Assembly (NCBI GenBank): GCA_029204225.1
Contig: CM055102.1
Coordinates: 12,599,484 to 12,663,483 of the forward strand
From: Diphasiastrum complanatum
Taxonomy: Eukaryota > Streptophyta > Lycopodiopsida > Lycopodiales > Lycopodiaceae
Reading direction: 5' to 3'
DNA length: 64,000 nt
In this document: piece by piece, positions 52,888 to 64,000 of the stretch
Layout: each line of letters begins with the position of its first letter
How positions within the stretch are numbered: the stretch's first letter is position 1
Position numbers and translations under genes: made by a program
The notes under the pieces: generated by a model
What the model saw: the letters and a program-made list of their open reading frames with translations, nothing else
What the model was told of the DNA's origin: nothing
Database searches by the model: none

Positions 52888-53700
52888 TGTTAGCAACTGT
52901 GCTAACACACAGAAAATAAAAATAAAATAAAATAAAACTCCGTGGCATGTGTTTTATAAGACCACGTATGAGTATCCGTCAATAAACTTCAGCCATGGCA
53001 TGTGTTTTGTAAGTCCATGAGTAGAAGCTTAAATAATAATAAAATAGCTTAAATTTAGATTTAAAACTTAGACTTAGAAAACTTAAGATTAGAAATATTT
53101 TGATTAAGTTTTCCTAAGTTAAGAAATTTGAAGTTCTAAATCCTAAGTTAAAAGTTCTAGAAAGGCTAGAAACATATTAGTCCCATAAGTTAGTAGACAC
53201 TTATGGAAGGCCCTCCTTGCCATAAAAGGAGAGGTATTTGCATTGTAAACAACACTTTTGAGATTAAGCTATCTTGCTCTCTATTTTGGAGAATTATCAT
53301 TCTATTTCATTTGTGTTCCCCTTGGAAAGGTGCATAGCTTGAGGGAAGGTGCTCGGACCTCCTCTTGCCTCCTTTTCATCGGTTTTATTGTGGCATGTTC
53401 ATTATTGCTTATTTGCTTAGTATTGGCCGCAATCTCATTTTATTACCCTTTGGGTGTTAATCTAGGATTTAGTTTAATCACCTTGCTAGTTGGGTAAGCC
53501 TTAGTAAGGTTTTGTATTTTTTCATCTTAGTTAATCTCATTTCTATTTTGAGCACTAGTTGGGTAAGCCTTAGTGCTTCATCATTGTTTTATTTTCGCAC
53601 TCCGTCTAAAGCTTGGTAAAAAAAACTTAGAAAGCAGACGATCCTCTCTATACTACACCACATCGTGAGTAGATGTAGCCAAACATTGACAAACCAAATT
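52888..53700 (+). other. Probable LTR (3' LTR of an unknown retrotransposon)
   Basis: A purine-rich GGAGGGAGATAA is followed by TGTTAGCAACTGTGCTAACA, a usual LTR start with a short palindrome. A TATA-like CATAAAAGGAGAGG lies at about 53221, then a pyrimidine-rich leader. The 3' end is not defined, and no second copy was found. The frames within it (such as 53258-53497) are taken as chance. The interval 52401-52887 shows nothing recognisable. Confidence 0.35.
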
Positions 53701-54264
53701 TACTTCCAACAAGAAATAAGCTATCTGTGGATTATAAGTGGATCAAATCAAGGCTGATTTGATCCAGCGGAGCTTTGTACGGACAGAGAGCTCACACGTG
53801 TGAAATCAGTCCTCATTAATGAGTGCTACTTCTCAAGGAATGATCCAAATTTGATGTTCAATAGCTTGTTGGATAGGTATTGAAGAGTAGAATGTGTTGT
53901 TCTTGTTTCTAAATCAATTTGATTTGTTTTTAGAAGAGTTTTAGGCAATCAGAGAGTTTGAGAGGGTACTCAACTCGTGGGTTATGCCAAAGTGAGCACA
54001 CATCAGTCTTTTTCACCATTTTTCATCAATTTTCACTGTCAATCAAGTAGAATTGGATAGAAGTGAGTGTTCTGAGGTCTTAGACTTTTCATTTCACACA
54101 TATTATTGTGTTTGAGTTGAAACTCGTAGGAGAGATGGACTTCTTGCTTGCATGTGCTTCTTTTTTGTGACTGAAGCAAGATCCAAATTCAAGATAGATT
54201 GATTTTCTGTGTTGAGAATTTGTTCTCACATCTATTGCTAGATTTCATAGGGTGGATCAACATC
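53701..54264. other. Leader region before the copia element
   Basis: No genes. A perfect 10-bp inverted repeat (GGATCAAATC / GATTTGATCC, 53740-53765, 6-base loop) and a CACACGTGTG palindrome (about 53793) are present. The 5' LTR of the copia element should lie here, but I see no clear match to its 3' LTR. Confidence 0.4.
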
Positions 54265-54276
54265 TGTATTAGATCC
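54265..54276 (+). promoter_or_regulatory. Degenerate primer-binding site of the copia element
   Basis: TGTATTAGATCC followed by CTAGATTGAG resembles TGGTATCAGAGCC, the initiator-tRNA-Met primer site of copia elements. It lies about 70 bases before the Gag ATG, as expected. Several mismatches make the call weak. Confidence 0.35.
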
Positions 54277-54347
54277 TAGATTGAGATAGCAAGCAACATT
54301 ATTTCAGCTCCATTTTTTTATCATTACTAGAATTTCTCATAGAGAAG

Positions 54348-55263
54348 ATGTCTTCATCTGGTTCACATTTCCTAGAGCATAGTGAGAGATTAACATCTTC
54401 CAATTATGCAATGTGGAAGATCAAAATGGAATCATTATTGATTCTATAGGATGTAATGGATATTGTGAGTGGAGCTGAAGAAGAACCTGCTACACCTAAT
54501 GAAGTTGTAGCATTTCACAAAAGAACCAGAATTGTCCTTCATTCTATAAAAATGAATGTTACCAATGAAGTGTTAAAAGAGATCAGTACATGCACCACTG
54601 CCAAGGCGGCTTGGGATACTCTAAAAATAATCTATGAAATCAAGAATACTTCTAGATTGCTTACACTTAGAAACCAAATCTTTCTAAGTTATCAAAGAGT
54701 AGATGAGAGTGCTTCATCATATGTCATCAGAGTTAAGAATCTTCATCAAGAGTTAAGTGGTATTAGTGATGGTCTTAAGAACACTGAACTTGTTCAAGTA
54801 GTCCTAAATGGACTTAGAGATGAGTATGACAATATTGTGCAGACTTATGTTGTCAAGGAGGATCTTCCATCCTTGGAGACACTGCAAGGTGTTCTCATTG
54901 CTGAAGAAAGCAGGCAAGAGAACAAGATGTTGAGGATCAATAGACTTTCATTGAAAGATGGTGGAGATGACAAAACACTCTTCATCAGAGACAAGTCAAG
55001 AGGCAAGGACAAAGTACAACAACACTTTAGGAAAGACAAAGCCAAAGAAGGTGGTGAGGATCAGTCCTCACAAGCTGCAACATCCAGTGGCAAGAAGACT
55101 GTCAAAGATCAAGTGTTTTTTTTGTGGCAAGAAAGGACACTATGCATCAAATTGTTTCAAGAAGAAGAACCAATCTAAGCAAGCTAACCTTACTAATGAG
55201 GAAGAGTGTGAGGGTGTTGAGAGTGAAAGAGAGGATTCATTAATGATGTCTACTTTTTCATAA
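54348..55263 (+). pseudogene. Ty1/copia Gag
   Basis: The ATG at 54348 begins MSSSGSHFLEHSERLTSSNY then AMWKIKME, the usual copia Gag start. A TAG at 54447-54449 interrupts it. The frame continues with STCTTAKAAWDTLKIIYE, YVIRVKNLHQEL and VLNGLRDEYDNIV (the gag-polypeptide domain). A frame change near 55095-55105 is needed to reach the zinc knuckle CFFCGKKGHYASNC (CX2CX4HX4C). It ends at TAA 55261-55263. Capsid-forming function is lost. Confidence 0.9.
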
Positions 55264-56851
55264 TTTTCTTTTAAGAATGAGGAAGTCTGGTGGATAAATA
55301 GTGGATCTAGTTCCCGTATGTCTAGTTCTAGGAACTCTTACACTAATCTCATGCCATATCTAGGTGTAAAAAGATCAATCTATATTGCTTATGATGTAGA
55401 GTGTAGGATTGAAGGAATAGGTAGTATTCCACTGCATGCATCATCATCAAAATCTCTTTGCTTACATGATGTACTGTATGTACCTAGATTGACCAAGAAT
55501 CTCATCAGTGTAGGACAGTTGTTTGATAGTGGATTGGATGTCAAGTTTCAAGTTGACAAGTGTATAACCTCAAGAGAAAATGAATTTATTGCTAGAGGGT
55601 CTAGAATTGGTAAGTTGTACAAACTAGATTCTAGAGAGAGTGCTAACATTTTAGATATTGCTTATGAGACCGAGGTTCTATAGGAAGATCTGTGGCACAA
55701 GAGATTGGGACATCCCAATTTCAAAGCCATGCAATCTATGGTCAAAGAAGGAAAAGTTGTTGGACTTCCACACTGTGTAAGGAGATTCTACCTTGTGAAG
55801 CTTGTGTGCTGGCAAAATCACACAGAAGGCCTTTTCCTAGATCAAGTATAAAGACAAAGCAACCATTTAAACTTGTACACTCTGATGTTCATTTCTCATC
55901 AACTAAGAGCAAAGGAGGAGCAAACTGCTTTGTCTCTTTTGTAGATGATTATACAAGATATTCTTGGATCTATATGCTATCTTCAAAAGCCATGGTCTAT
56001 GATGTTTTTCTTACTTTCAAAGCTTATGTAAAAAAGTAGTTTCCTTTCAAGTTGAAAGCTTTGAGAAGTGATAGTGGAGGAGAATACACTTCTAATAAGT
56101 TTAAAGACTTTTGTGAGAGAGAGGGGTATTCAAAGAGAGTTTTCTTGTTCATATACTCCTCAGCAAAATAGAGTTGCTGAGAGAAACAATAGAACTTTGT
56201 ATGAATGTGCAAAAGCCATTAGGCTAGAAGCTTTTCTGCCTAAAGAATTTTGGGGAGAGGCAGTTGCATGTGCAAACTATCTTTGTAATATGCTTTCAAA
56301 TCTTGCAATAGGAGGAAAGACACCATTTGAGATGTTGTATAAGAAAAAGCCTAAGGTAGATCATCTTAGGATTTTTGGATGTGTATGCTTTGTGCATGTG
56401 CCTCTAGAAACTAGGAAGAAGGAAGATCCTAGTGCAGTAAAAGGAATTTTTGTAGGATATGCATCTACCAAAAAAGCATATAAAGTTTATTTACTCTCTA
56501 CCAACAAGAATGTTGTTAGTAGAGATGTGATCTTCCATGAAGATCAAAAGTTTAACTTGGGTGATGCACAGGTCAAGGAGTCTCATGCAAGATCAATCAT
56601 CAATCTTGATGTTGTTAAAGAAGAGGTGAGGCCGAGGCTTGAGGAGGAGCAAATTCAAGCTACCACACCAAGAAGATCTACACGAGCAAGATCTGAGCCA
56701 AGCAGGCTCACATATGATGCTGAAGGAAGGCAAGTGGAAGGTGAAACTTCCTATCATGCACTTTTTATATCATATGAAGAGCCTAAAGATGTCCAAGAAG
56801 CAATTCAATTCAAAGAGTGGGTTAAAGCAATGACCCAAGAGTTGAAGCCTT
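55264..56851 (+). pseudogene. Ty1/copia protease and integrase
   Basis: The protease motif reads WWINSGSSSRM, so the catalytic Asp of the usual DSGAS is Asn (55297-55299). It is followed by LHDVLYVPRLTKNLISVGQL. The integrase zinc region LWHKRLGHPNFKAM ... CEACVLAKSHR is split by a frameshift after a TAG at 55681. The catalytic core shows D in LVHSDVHF, D in LRSDSGGEY and E in QQNRVAERNNR. A stop at 56037 and a further frame change separate the first two from the third. FWGEAVACANYL, FEMLYKKKPKVDHLRIFGC and GIFVGYASTKKAY follow as in the family, up to TGA at about 56851. Confidence 0.92.
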
Positions 56852-58311
56852 GATGTCAAACAACACATGGGAGCCTGTGGAGCCACCAAACAACATGCAT
56901 GTGATTGGATGTAAGTCAGTATCTAGAATCAAGTATAATCACGATGGATCTATCAATAAGTATAAAGCAAGACTTTGTGCCAAAGGCTACTCACAAATCA
57001 AAGGTCTTGATTATGAAGACACCTTTGCACCAGTTGCAAATATGATAACAATTCGAATACCCATATCTCTTGCATGTTTTCACAAATGGAGTATGTTCCA
57101 GCTTGATGTTTCTAATACATTTATCAATGGTTACCTTGAGGAGGAGATTTACATGGAGCAGCCTCCAAGTTTTGTGAAGGAAGGTAATGAATCAAAAGTT
57201 TGTCTTGTGCTCAAAAGTCTGTATGGACTGAAATAGGCACCAAGGTCTTGGTATGCAAGGCTCAACTCATGTCTCATATCACTTTGATTTTGTCTAAGTG
57301 AATATGGCCCTTCTTTGATTATAAGTTTGTAGATAACTTTGTAATTCTACTTCTCATATATGTAGATGATATCATTCTTTGTGGAAATAATGAGAAGTTA
57401 GTTGAAGTCTAAACTAAGAATGCACTTGGTATTGAGTTTAAGATGCAGGACTTAGGAGTTCTTCACTATATTCTAGGCCTTGAAATAGGTTTTTGGAAAG
57501 GTCATGCATTTATAAGCCAAAGTAGATATGCACTTTCCATGCTCTAAAATTCCATATGGAAAACTTTAAAGGCATAGATACACCTATGGAGCACACTATA
57601 AAAGTTCCTATAAAAGATGATAAAAAATCCTTTGTGGACATCACTCTTTATAGGAGTCTTATTGGCTCACTTATTTGGTTAACAGTGACTAGCCTGATCT
57701 AAGCTTTTGTGTTCATAATCTAAGTCAAAACATGCAGGATCCAAAGTTATATCATTGGAAGTTGGCTAAAAGAGTCTTGAGGTATATATCTTCTACCTTG
57801 GATTATGGATTATTCTACGAAGGAGACGATCTGACTTTGATTGCTTTTTCAGATTTAGATTTTGCAAAAGACAGGTTGGATAGGAAATCCACAAGTGCTT
57901 ACACTATATTTTTTGGAGGGAACTTGGTTTCTTGGCTATCAAAGAAACAGACAACTATTTCCTTATCATCCTATGAAGCTGAATACAAATCTCTTACAAC
58001 CACAACAAAGGAGGTTATATGGATCAAAAGGCTACTTTTGGAGCTAAAGTGTTATGCAGATGAAGATCTTCCAATTATCAAGAAATGATAACATTTCTGC
58101 TCAAGCTCTTGCAAATAATCCAATCTCGTGCAAGGAGCAAGCATATTGAAGTGGCTCATTATTTTGTATGAGAAAAAGTCATTACGAGAGAGATCTCATT
58201 GGAACATGTTGCATCTTCAGATTGTGTTGCAGATCTTCTCACCAAGCCTCTTTATGAAGATGAGGTCAAACTTTGGCCTAATTTCGAAGTCTATGTTGAT
58301 AGGAATATAAA
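56852..58311 (+). pseudogene. Ty1/copia reverse transcriptase and RNase H
   Basis: The RT begins NNTWEPVEPPNNMHVIGCKS and has KARLCAKGYSQIKGLDYEDT, FQLDVSNTFINGYLEEEIY and LKSLYGLK, then a TAG (57234-57236). The active-site strand LLIYVDDIILCG is kept at about 57349-57384. Frameshifts and stops fill 57240-57720. RNase H is better preserved: KLAKRVLRYISSTLDYG, FSDLDFAKDRLDRKSTSAY and TTISLSSYEAEYKSL. Out-of-frame remnants give the REKVITREISLEHV and VADLLTKPL end. It is non-functional. Confidence 0.92.
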
Positions 58312-58314
58312 TTT

Positions 58315-58324
58315 TAAGGAGGAG
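58315..58324 (+). promoter_or_regulatory. Polypurine tract of the copia element
   Basis: TAAGGAGGAG sits immediately before a TGTGAAG that starts the 3' LTR, just after the end of the RNase H frame. This is the standard position for plus-strand priming. Confidence 0.7.
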
Positions 58325-59000
58325 TGTGAAGATTATTAAAATATTATCTTCCTATCTCGAGTTTGGGGCCTTGTCCGTGGTGATTTCCACTAAATTTCAT
58401 GTTGTACATAAAAGGAGTGTGAATTGAGCAGATATCCTTCTAGTGTAGCTCGGATTTAAGTTAGATAGGTTCAATTTTGATGACATGCAGTAGTTTAGAT
58501 AACATGCAAAGTCATACTGTATGCATGCAAGCCACATGCAATCAGTGCATGCAACATGCAAAGTAGTTTTTGTGATCTACACATGTCTAGGCAGTTTTAT
58601 GAGTTGACATGCAGTACATGCAGTTACACATGTGGATCTCTGGTAGGTGAATTAGTTCAGTTAAGTGGACTTTCCATGCAACTCCACTGTAGGAATTCGA
58701 GTCTCTCTCATGTAGGAAAAGCTGGGCATGTTTTGCCATATTGTGAATATTGAGATTTTGGTGTTTTGGACTCATTCTCTCTCTATCCGAGTTTTCTATG
58801 CTTGATTATCTCTCTCTACCCTAGAGCAGCCTCTTTTTCCAATACTGAACACTTAAAATTATTTCTGACATTCATCTCTCATAGTGAAGAGTTAGATTTT
58901 TTCATCAGATGTATGTCATTGTGCTCTTGTCTTAGATTTTTTAAGCATACTGTTCTTTGATCAATCTTGTGCAATCACAACACCTCAATAAGATCCTGTA
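58325..59000 (+). other. 3' LTR of the copia element (end approximate)
   Basis: Begins TGTGAAGATTATTAAAATAT, the usual start for plant copia LTRs. It contains many CATGCA / ACATGCA words between 58480 and 58680, then pyrimidine-rich DNA (58770-58830). The 3' boundary is a guess near 59000 because no second LTR was found for comparison. Confidence 0.5.
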
Positions 59001-60170
59001 GGGTGTGTGGTGAAGTTCACACGTGCTAAAAACTTCACACTCACTTCATATGCCAAATCATCATAATAATTCTTCCAAGCTAATACACATCACCCATTCA
59101 CTCTCTCTAGCTAATGCACCTCATCCATGCACTCCACTTCACCCTAAGTCCAATTGGAGTCTTCCTCACACCTCATGCACTTGAACTTGACATCTCACTC
59201 ATTTTGGAAGGACTCTCCACTCTCTATATAAGTGGAAATGCACCCCACTACCAAGAGGATTGAAGGATGATGCATCCAAGCTCTGCCCATTTGTTATTTG
59301 TTGTGTACATGTGCTTTGGAGAAGATGATTGAGGCATTACCTCAAGGAGACTATGCTATTTTGTGGATTGCAAAATTTTTGGAGCTCGGACCCTCTCGGA
59401 TTTCTATCTCTCTTTCACATCACACACACAAATACACTCTCTCTCTTCTAAAGCTTGCATGTCAGATTTGAAGCTTGCATGTCACACCATGCATTGCCTA
59501 ATGACCATGCATGTCACTTCAGACAGTTGCATGTCAAGAATCTACAAACCCTCATGATTGCATGTCAAGAATCTAAGAACCATCATGATTGCATGTCAAG
59601 AATCTAAGATCCATTTTGATTGCATCAAGAGTCTAAGATCCAACATGATTGCATGTCGGAAGGATTAAGACTTATGAAGAAATTTCTATGCTTATGTTAA
59701 GCTAAATATGGAATTAAAATCATGGAAAGGAACTAAGTCTAACTTAAGTTGATGTTCCTATTTAGAGACACCTATTGGAATCCATTGTATATGTAATTGG
59801 CATTGGCCAATTGGATTTACATAATGACAAGAAAAGAATCCTTCGGGGAGGGGGGGTCCCCATCTTGACCCCTCAGTGCTTCTGTTGTTATGTGAATGAA
59901 TTTATGTGATGCAATGTTTTTGAGCTTTGATTTAAAGTCTTATTCGATTTTCATTTAAGTTTGATTCGAGACTAGCTTTATGTGAATGATAAGCCAATAA
60001 ATCTCTTGGCCTTTAAGAACTTAGGACTGGCCTTCACCCTTGAGTTCACAATCTAGTAACTCACCATTTATTGGCTCATCAGATGGTTCACAATTGGGTC
60101 ATCGTGAAAAATAATCAGCCAAAAATGTTGTGATCCCTTTCGAATAACCACTCAAAAGTTGAATTCTAAA
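59001..60170. other. Stretch without an identified gene; possible LTR
   Basis: A TATA-like CTCTATATAAGTGG is at about 59221, and a 29-31-bp minisatellite (GATTGCATGTCAAGAATCTA core) at 59526-59660. A G-run followed by C-rich DNA is at about 59847-59870. This could be an LTR of another element. No coding sequence is seen. Confidence 0.35.
59526..59660. repeat. Minisatellite, about 4 units of 29-31 bp
   Basis: Units follow the pattern GATTGCATGTCAAGAATCTA plus about 11 more bases, with substitutions and one 2-base loss. They fade at GATTGCATGTCGGAAGG. Confidence 0.85.
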
Positions 60171-60216
60171 AGTATCAACAGCCATCGTGCAATTCATCCT
60201 ATTTTGCATGGTTTAT

Positions 60217-61448
60217 TCAATAGATAAAGAAGAACATGATGGTCAGCAAGCCTAGCAAATAATGACAAAATTGTTGAACAACATAGACCATTGCTAATGC
60301 TTCTATGTCTGTAGTGGAATAGTTAGCTTCAACTAGAACCAGCTGACGGCTTAAAAAACAGATTGGGAAATCCTTTCCGAATTCTTTGGGTTGTATTAAA
60401 ATAGCACCAATGGCATACTTACTGGCATCCATATGCACATGGAACTCCTTATTATAATCAGGCATGTGAAGAATAGGTGTAATGACTAAAGTCTGTTTGA
60501 GATCTTTGAAGGCTTTAATCTGTTCTTTTGTCCACCTTGGATCAATAACAATTTTGTATACTAACCATGCTTTATCGATGTAGTGTATTATAAAAATATG
60601 ATAATAACATGTGTGGCCTAGAAAGACATAAATTTTCTTCACTGTATATGGTAGAGGCATTTCTAAAATCGCCCTGATCTTTTCAAGATCAGTGGCGATA
60701 CCATTTCAAGAGATGATATGGCCCAGTACCACACATGGGTAACCCAGATTTGACACTTTTCGGAATTCAATGAAATTTTGAACCTTTGACAACGAATAAA
60801 AACTTGTCCAGGGCATCAAGATGCTTGTCTACAGACGAATATACACCAAGATCATCGAGATAAATCTCTATATTCTTGTGTAACAGATCCTTGAAAGCTT
60901 GTTGCATCACCCTTTGGAATGTAGATGGGGCATTTCATAGACCGAATGGCATAACTTTATATGCAAATGTGCCAAAGTCTATAACAAAGGCCATTTTGAA
61001 ACAACCTTGAGGAGCAATTTCGACTAAGAAATAGCCACTAAAACTGTTCAGGAAGCTAAAAGCTTCTGCTCCTGCCATATCTTTGAGGATTTGTGTGGTC
61101 AAAGGTATTGGAAAGTGATTTTTCTCTATTTTATCATTAAGTTTCTTTAAATCTACATAGATACAAAGTTTACCATTTTTCTTTGGTACCACCACAATGG
61201 CGATACCCAACTTGTGTGCTCAATTTCATAAATGAAACCAGCATCTAGAAGCTTCTAAATATCTTCTCTTATTTTCTCTCGATAGGTAGGATTGGTGCGA
61301 TAAGGTTTGGCTCACATAGGTATTGCACCATCCTGTAGTGGGATTGTATGCACTACAATGTCAGGAGGGACCCCCTTCATTTCTTTATAGCTCCACACAA
61401 ACACGTCTTTGTATTTGCACAATAACTTTTCCAAATCTCGTAATTGGG
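60217..61448 (-). pseudogene. Ty3/gypsy reverse transcriptase and RNase H
   Basis: On the minus strand: LCKYKDVFVWSYKEMKGVPP, KPYRTNPTYREKIREDI, KLLDAGFIYEIEHTSW, a 1-base frame change, VVVPKKNGKLCIYVDLKKLN and FSFLNSFSGYF. Here the first catalytic Asp of FLDxxSGY is Asn (61046-61048). VMPFGL and the active-site YLDD (60851-60862) follow. The RNase H region has HVHMDASKYAIGAILIQ, PICFLSRQL and NYSTTDIEALA. In-frame stops and frameshifts occur throughout. Integrase is not present to the left. Confidence 0.9.
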
Positions 61449-62220
61449 GTTGGATTCAGATGGGCTCCTACATGCATGCATGGTATGTGTCTTCATCACT
61501 ATCCTTCAGATTTAGAGGTATGGTCTTTGCAGGTCCCTCAAATGAAGTTGATGGTGGTTGAGGTTCCCATTTTGGCTTTACCATATTGATGATCACATCA
61601 TCAGTTGTGTAATCTTTAAAGTGTTGTGGAACATCATACAATGGATCATCAACTATCTCTAGTGGGATTTTAGAAATGTCCTCTACAAGTCTGCTTGTAG
61701 ATGCTGAAGTTTGACTAGGATTTTTTGGGTTTTAAATCAAAGATTTGATCGGCTGTTTCAGCTTTTTGCACATTTGGAATTGCTTGTCAGTCAATCGTAC
61801 ATCAACCTTTGATTTGTTTTTCAGCACACGAGATGTTTGTGTATTCTTAGTAGTAGGCATGCATGGATTTTTTTGTGTTTTTTTTTAACTAGGTCTTTGT
61901 CAATAGTACTTAAGATTTCATCATTGTGTATGTCTCATTGATAGACTTTTAATTTTGATCTGTATACAGAGTGTTTATTGATTCTGGATGTTGCACACAA
62001 GAGATCGGAAAGAACCTCTATTCGTCATGGTGGTTACCTTGAATAGGTAACTGGGCATATGGTGAAGTAGAAATCCTATCTTCAGCTCTATCAAACTCAT
62101 CTCAGAATTTATGGTATTGCCTTTGAGCTTCTATAGGGTCAGGGTATGACTATGGAATCATGGAAGTATTAGCACTAGGTGGTGGTTGTGCTAGGTCCTT
62201 ATTCTAATCTAAGGCTCTAT
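61449..62220 (-). pseudogene. Degraded Gag-Pol linker of the gypsy element
   Basis: This is where the protease should lie between Gag and reverse transcriptase. Only short fragments such as KPKWEPQPPSTSFEGPAKTI can be read, with many stops. No aspartic-protease DTG/DSG motif could be identified. Confidence 0.4.
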
Positions 62221-63217
62221 GTTGCGCTCATATCACAGCAAGCAACGGCTCTTCAGATACCCTATGCACTGGAACTGTCTTTTTGTTTTGGTTAGGGCAA
62301 TATTTATAGCAATGCCTTCTGATACAATCAGCACATTTAGCAACAAATTGATATCACAATCTACATTCACTTTGAAAGTGAGTGGTTTCTCCGCATACAA
62401 AGCATCTCTTCTAAAGTGTTGAAGGGAAAATGACATAACCATTTTGGTCAACTTGAATAGGTTGCTCCTCCAGATAATATTGCTCATTTGGATAAGAGGT
62501 CGATGCCTCATCTACGTATGTGTTATTAGTACCTTCATCATAAGTAGATTCATAGGCTGGGGTGTCATAAGAGAAGTTCTAGACCACGTTGGCCTATACG
62601 TGAGTTCTGGACCACATTGGCATGTACATGAGGTCGATTTGTTGGTTTGGCCTGTTTGGTTGTGATCAGATCCTCTTGGACCTAGGAGTGCCAATCTTTG
62701 TTGTTGTGCATGGTTGTTGTCTTGGCAACTTCTGAACTTGACTCATATAATGTGGGTTATATGGTGCTTGTGGTTGTCCTCAGGGTGGATATTGTTGTGG
62801 CTTAGAATATTGCATGTTGTGTGGATTGTACCTATAGCTTGATGTGGTATGAGTGGTCGTGTCACAAAGTATACAATGTTGCATTTCGTAAGGTCTGTGT
62901 GATGAACACCCATTACGGGTATGTGCTCCACGACATTGTGGGCACCATGTGTCTTCCCACTTATGGATAACGTTACCAGAGGACAATTGCCCTGGCAGCT
63001 GACTTCGAATTGACTTTAAAGTTTGTTGAAACTCTTTGTTGAGTTTCTCCATCTATTGTTGATGTTGTTGATTCATCAACTTGAATTGAGATTTCCAAAC
63101 TTGGTCTAAATCTCTTTGCTCACTTGGATGATTTTCATTGGAAACACGGTGAGCTCTTTTCTCTTTATGGTCCTCATCATTGGACCCTTCATCTTCTTCA
63201 CGAATGGCATCAGACAT
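62221..63217 (-). pseudogene. Ty3/gypsy Gag with CCHC zinc knuckle
   Basis: Starts at ATG 63217 (MSDAIREEDEGSNDEDHKEK), with a charged N-terminus and a Q-rich stretch. A TAG at 63053-63055 is followed at once by MEKLNKEFQQTLKSIRSQLP. Cys pairs CPQC and CILC and a Tyr/Pro/Gln-rich part follow. A canonical zinc knuckle CFVCGETTHFQSEC (CX2CX4HX4C) lies at 62363-62404, then CADCIRRHCYKYC. Several in-frame stops are present. Frames on the opposite strand here are shadows. Confidence 0.75.
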
Positions 63218-64000
63218 AGCAAATTTAAGAGTATGATATGTTAAAATATCACTGCCAACTTGTTGTATCTTGTAGATCTCAAGTTATTTGAGCTTGATAG
63301 GATCTCACACGTGTGGAGTCTATTCCCACGTGTGAAATAATTTACATAAGTCATTTTTATTAAGTTACATTGGTTTTAGCTTGATCTACACTAGTGTGAA
63401 ATTGACCTTTGAGTAGAATTTGAAAATGGTCAAATGGTCAAACTTTTTGTAAATAGATTGGACTTCCATGTGAATGAGTTATTACTCACACATGTCAAGA
63501 TATCATTAACATGTGTGGATAAGCTTCTAGAGATAAGATAGAAGATTGCACTAGATCCTATTTTATAGGGAATATTCCTATGAATGTGGAAGGACTAACT
63601 TATTTTTTCTAGCCAAAGAGAATAGTCAGCTTTGGGAAATGAGCACATATGGCTCCAGTGGTGGATCTGGATGACTAGGCACTCTTCACATGTGTGAAGG
63701 CCCTTCTGGGACAGTACACAGCTCGTGGATGTACTTGATCTATAAAGATATCAACCAAATACAAAATAACAAGTTGATGTGACATTGGCAAATTCTAGTT
63801 TTTGTTGAGATTTCCACATTGTCTTGAGTTCTGATGAATGAAATGCCAATTGTAAGTTAATGTACTTTTACTCTCTGTAACAGCCGTACAGGTACTGTCC
63901 TCCACATGTGTGAGCCGTCCTATCCATGTGTTTGATCATTTGATCCATTGCTCTTGCTTTAAGCATAGTGTAAAGCATCTACATCAAGATCTAACATCTA
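63218..64000. other. 5' flank of the gypsy element, possible LTR
   Basis: No genes are seen. It contains a series of CACACGTGTG / CACATGTGTG-type palindromic words (about 63306, 63329, 63487, 63510, 63685, 63901). As the region upstream of the minus-strand Gag, it should contain the primer-binding site and 5' LTR. No clear primer site was found. Confidence 0.4.

Noticed and set aside
53258-53497. Hydrophobic 79-codon ORF as a membrane protein
   Set aside because: It lies inside the LTR-like stretch after the TATA-like site and has no family signature.
62233-62511. Minus-strand ORF MRHRPLIQMSNII as a gene
   Set aside because: The correct Gag frame over this interval is another minus-strand frame, shown by the CCHC knuckle at 62363-62404.

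Overview
The window is nuclear DNA from a land plant. It is AT-rich and crowded with repeats, and it holds no bacterial-type operons. The evidence is a cytokinin oxidase/dehydrogenase (CKX) gene split by GT-AG introns, many Ty1/copia and Ty3/gypsy fragments, long CT, GA and CA microsatellites, and a mosaic of segmental duplications. The repeat load suggests a large genome. The species cannot be named; a non-flowering lineage is possible but unproven.

Bases 1-10520: a duplicated segment with a 5'-truncated CKX pseudogene (exons 2-5), its 3' flanking repeats, and the left part of an unusual DNA element. Bases 10518-23188: about 2.4 tandem copies of a ~5.2 kb chimeric retroelement block (gypsy Gag, two antisense ORFs, a copia reverse-transcriptase stub, gypsy integrase), inserted at or joined to the broken end of the DNA element. 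Bases 23189-32430: a second copy of the first segment. This one keeps CKX exon 1, so all five exons are present, but each frame is damaged. Bases 32430-46400: further partial copies of the flanking repeats, with two more copies of the CKX last exon and a second truncated DNA element. Bases 47285-51633: a copia scrap and a third, right-end copy of the DNA element. Bases 51651-53700: a 249-residue ORF of unknown family followed by an LTR-like stretch. Bases 54265-59000: a degenerate, nearly complete copia element. Bases 60217-63217: a degenerate gypsy element on the minus strand.

The most interesting item is the DNA element seen as three damaged copies. Its ends carry 133-bp terminal inverted repeats that differ at about 10 positions by eye. 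Inside are two genes facing tail to tail. The plus-strand gene has at least four exons and encodes a transposase-like protein with a GDLK...CxxC segment, an LHAEvRL segment and a SSQGMEKSH segment. The minus-strand gene encodes a protein I do not recognise, with a CPYCNKKC motif. Combining copies gives an intact element of about 3.8 kb. I cannot place it in a named superfamily.

No gene in the window looks fully functional. Every recognisable coding unit has a stop, a frameshift, or is truncated. The 249-residue ORF is the longest open frame outside the transposons. All coordinates and alignments were made by eye.
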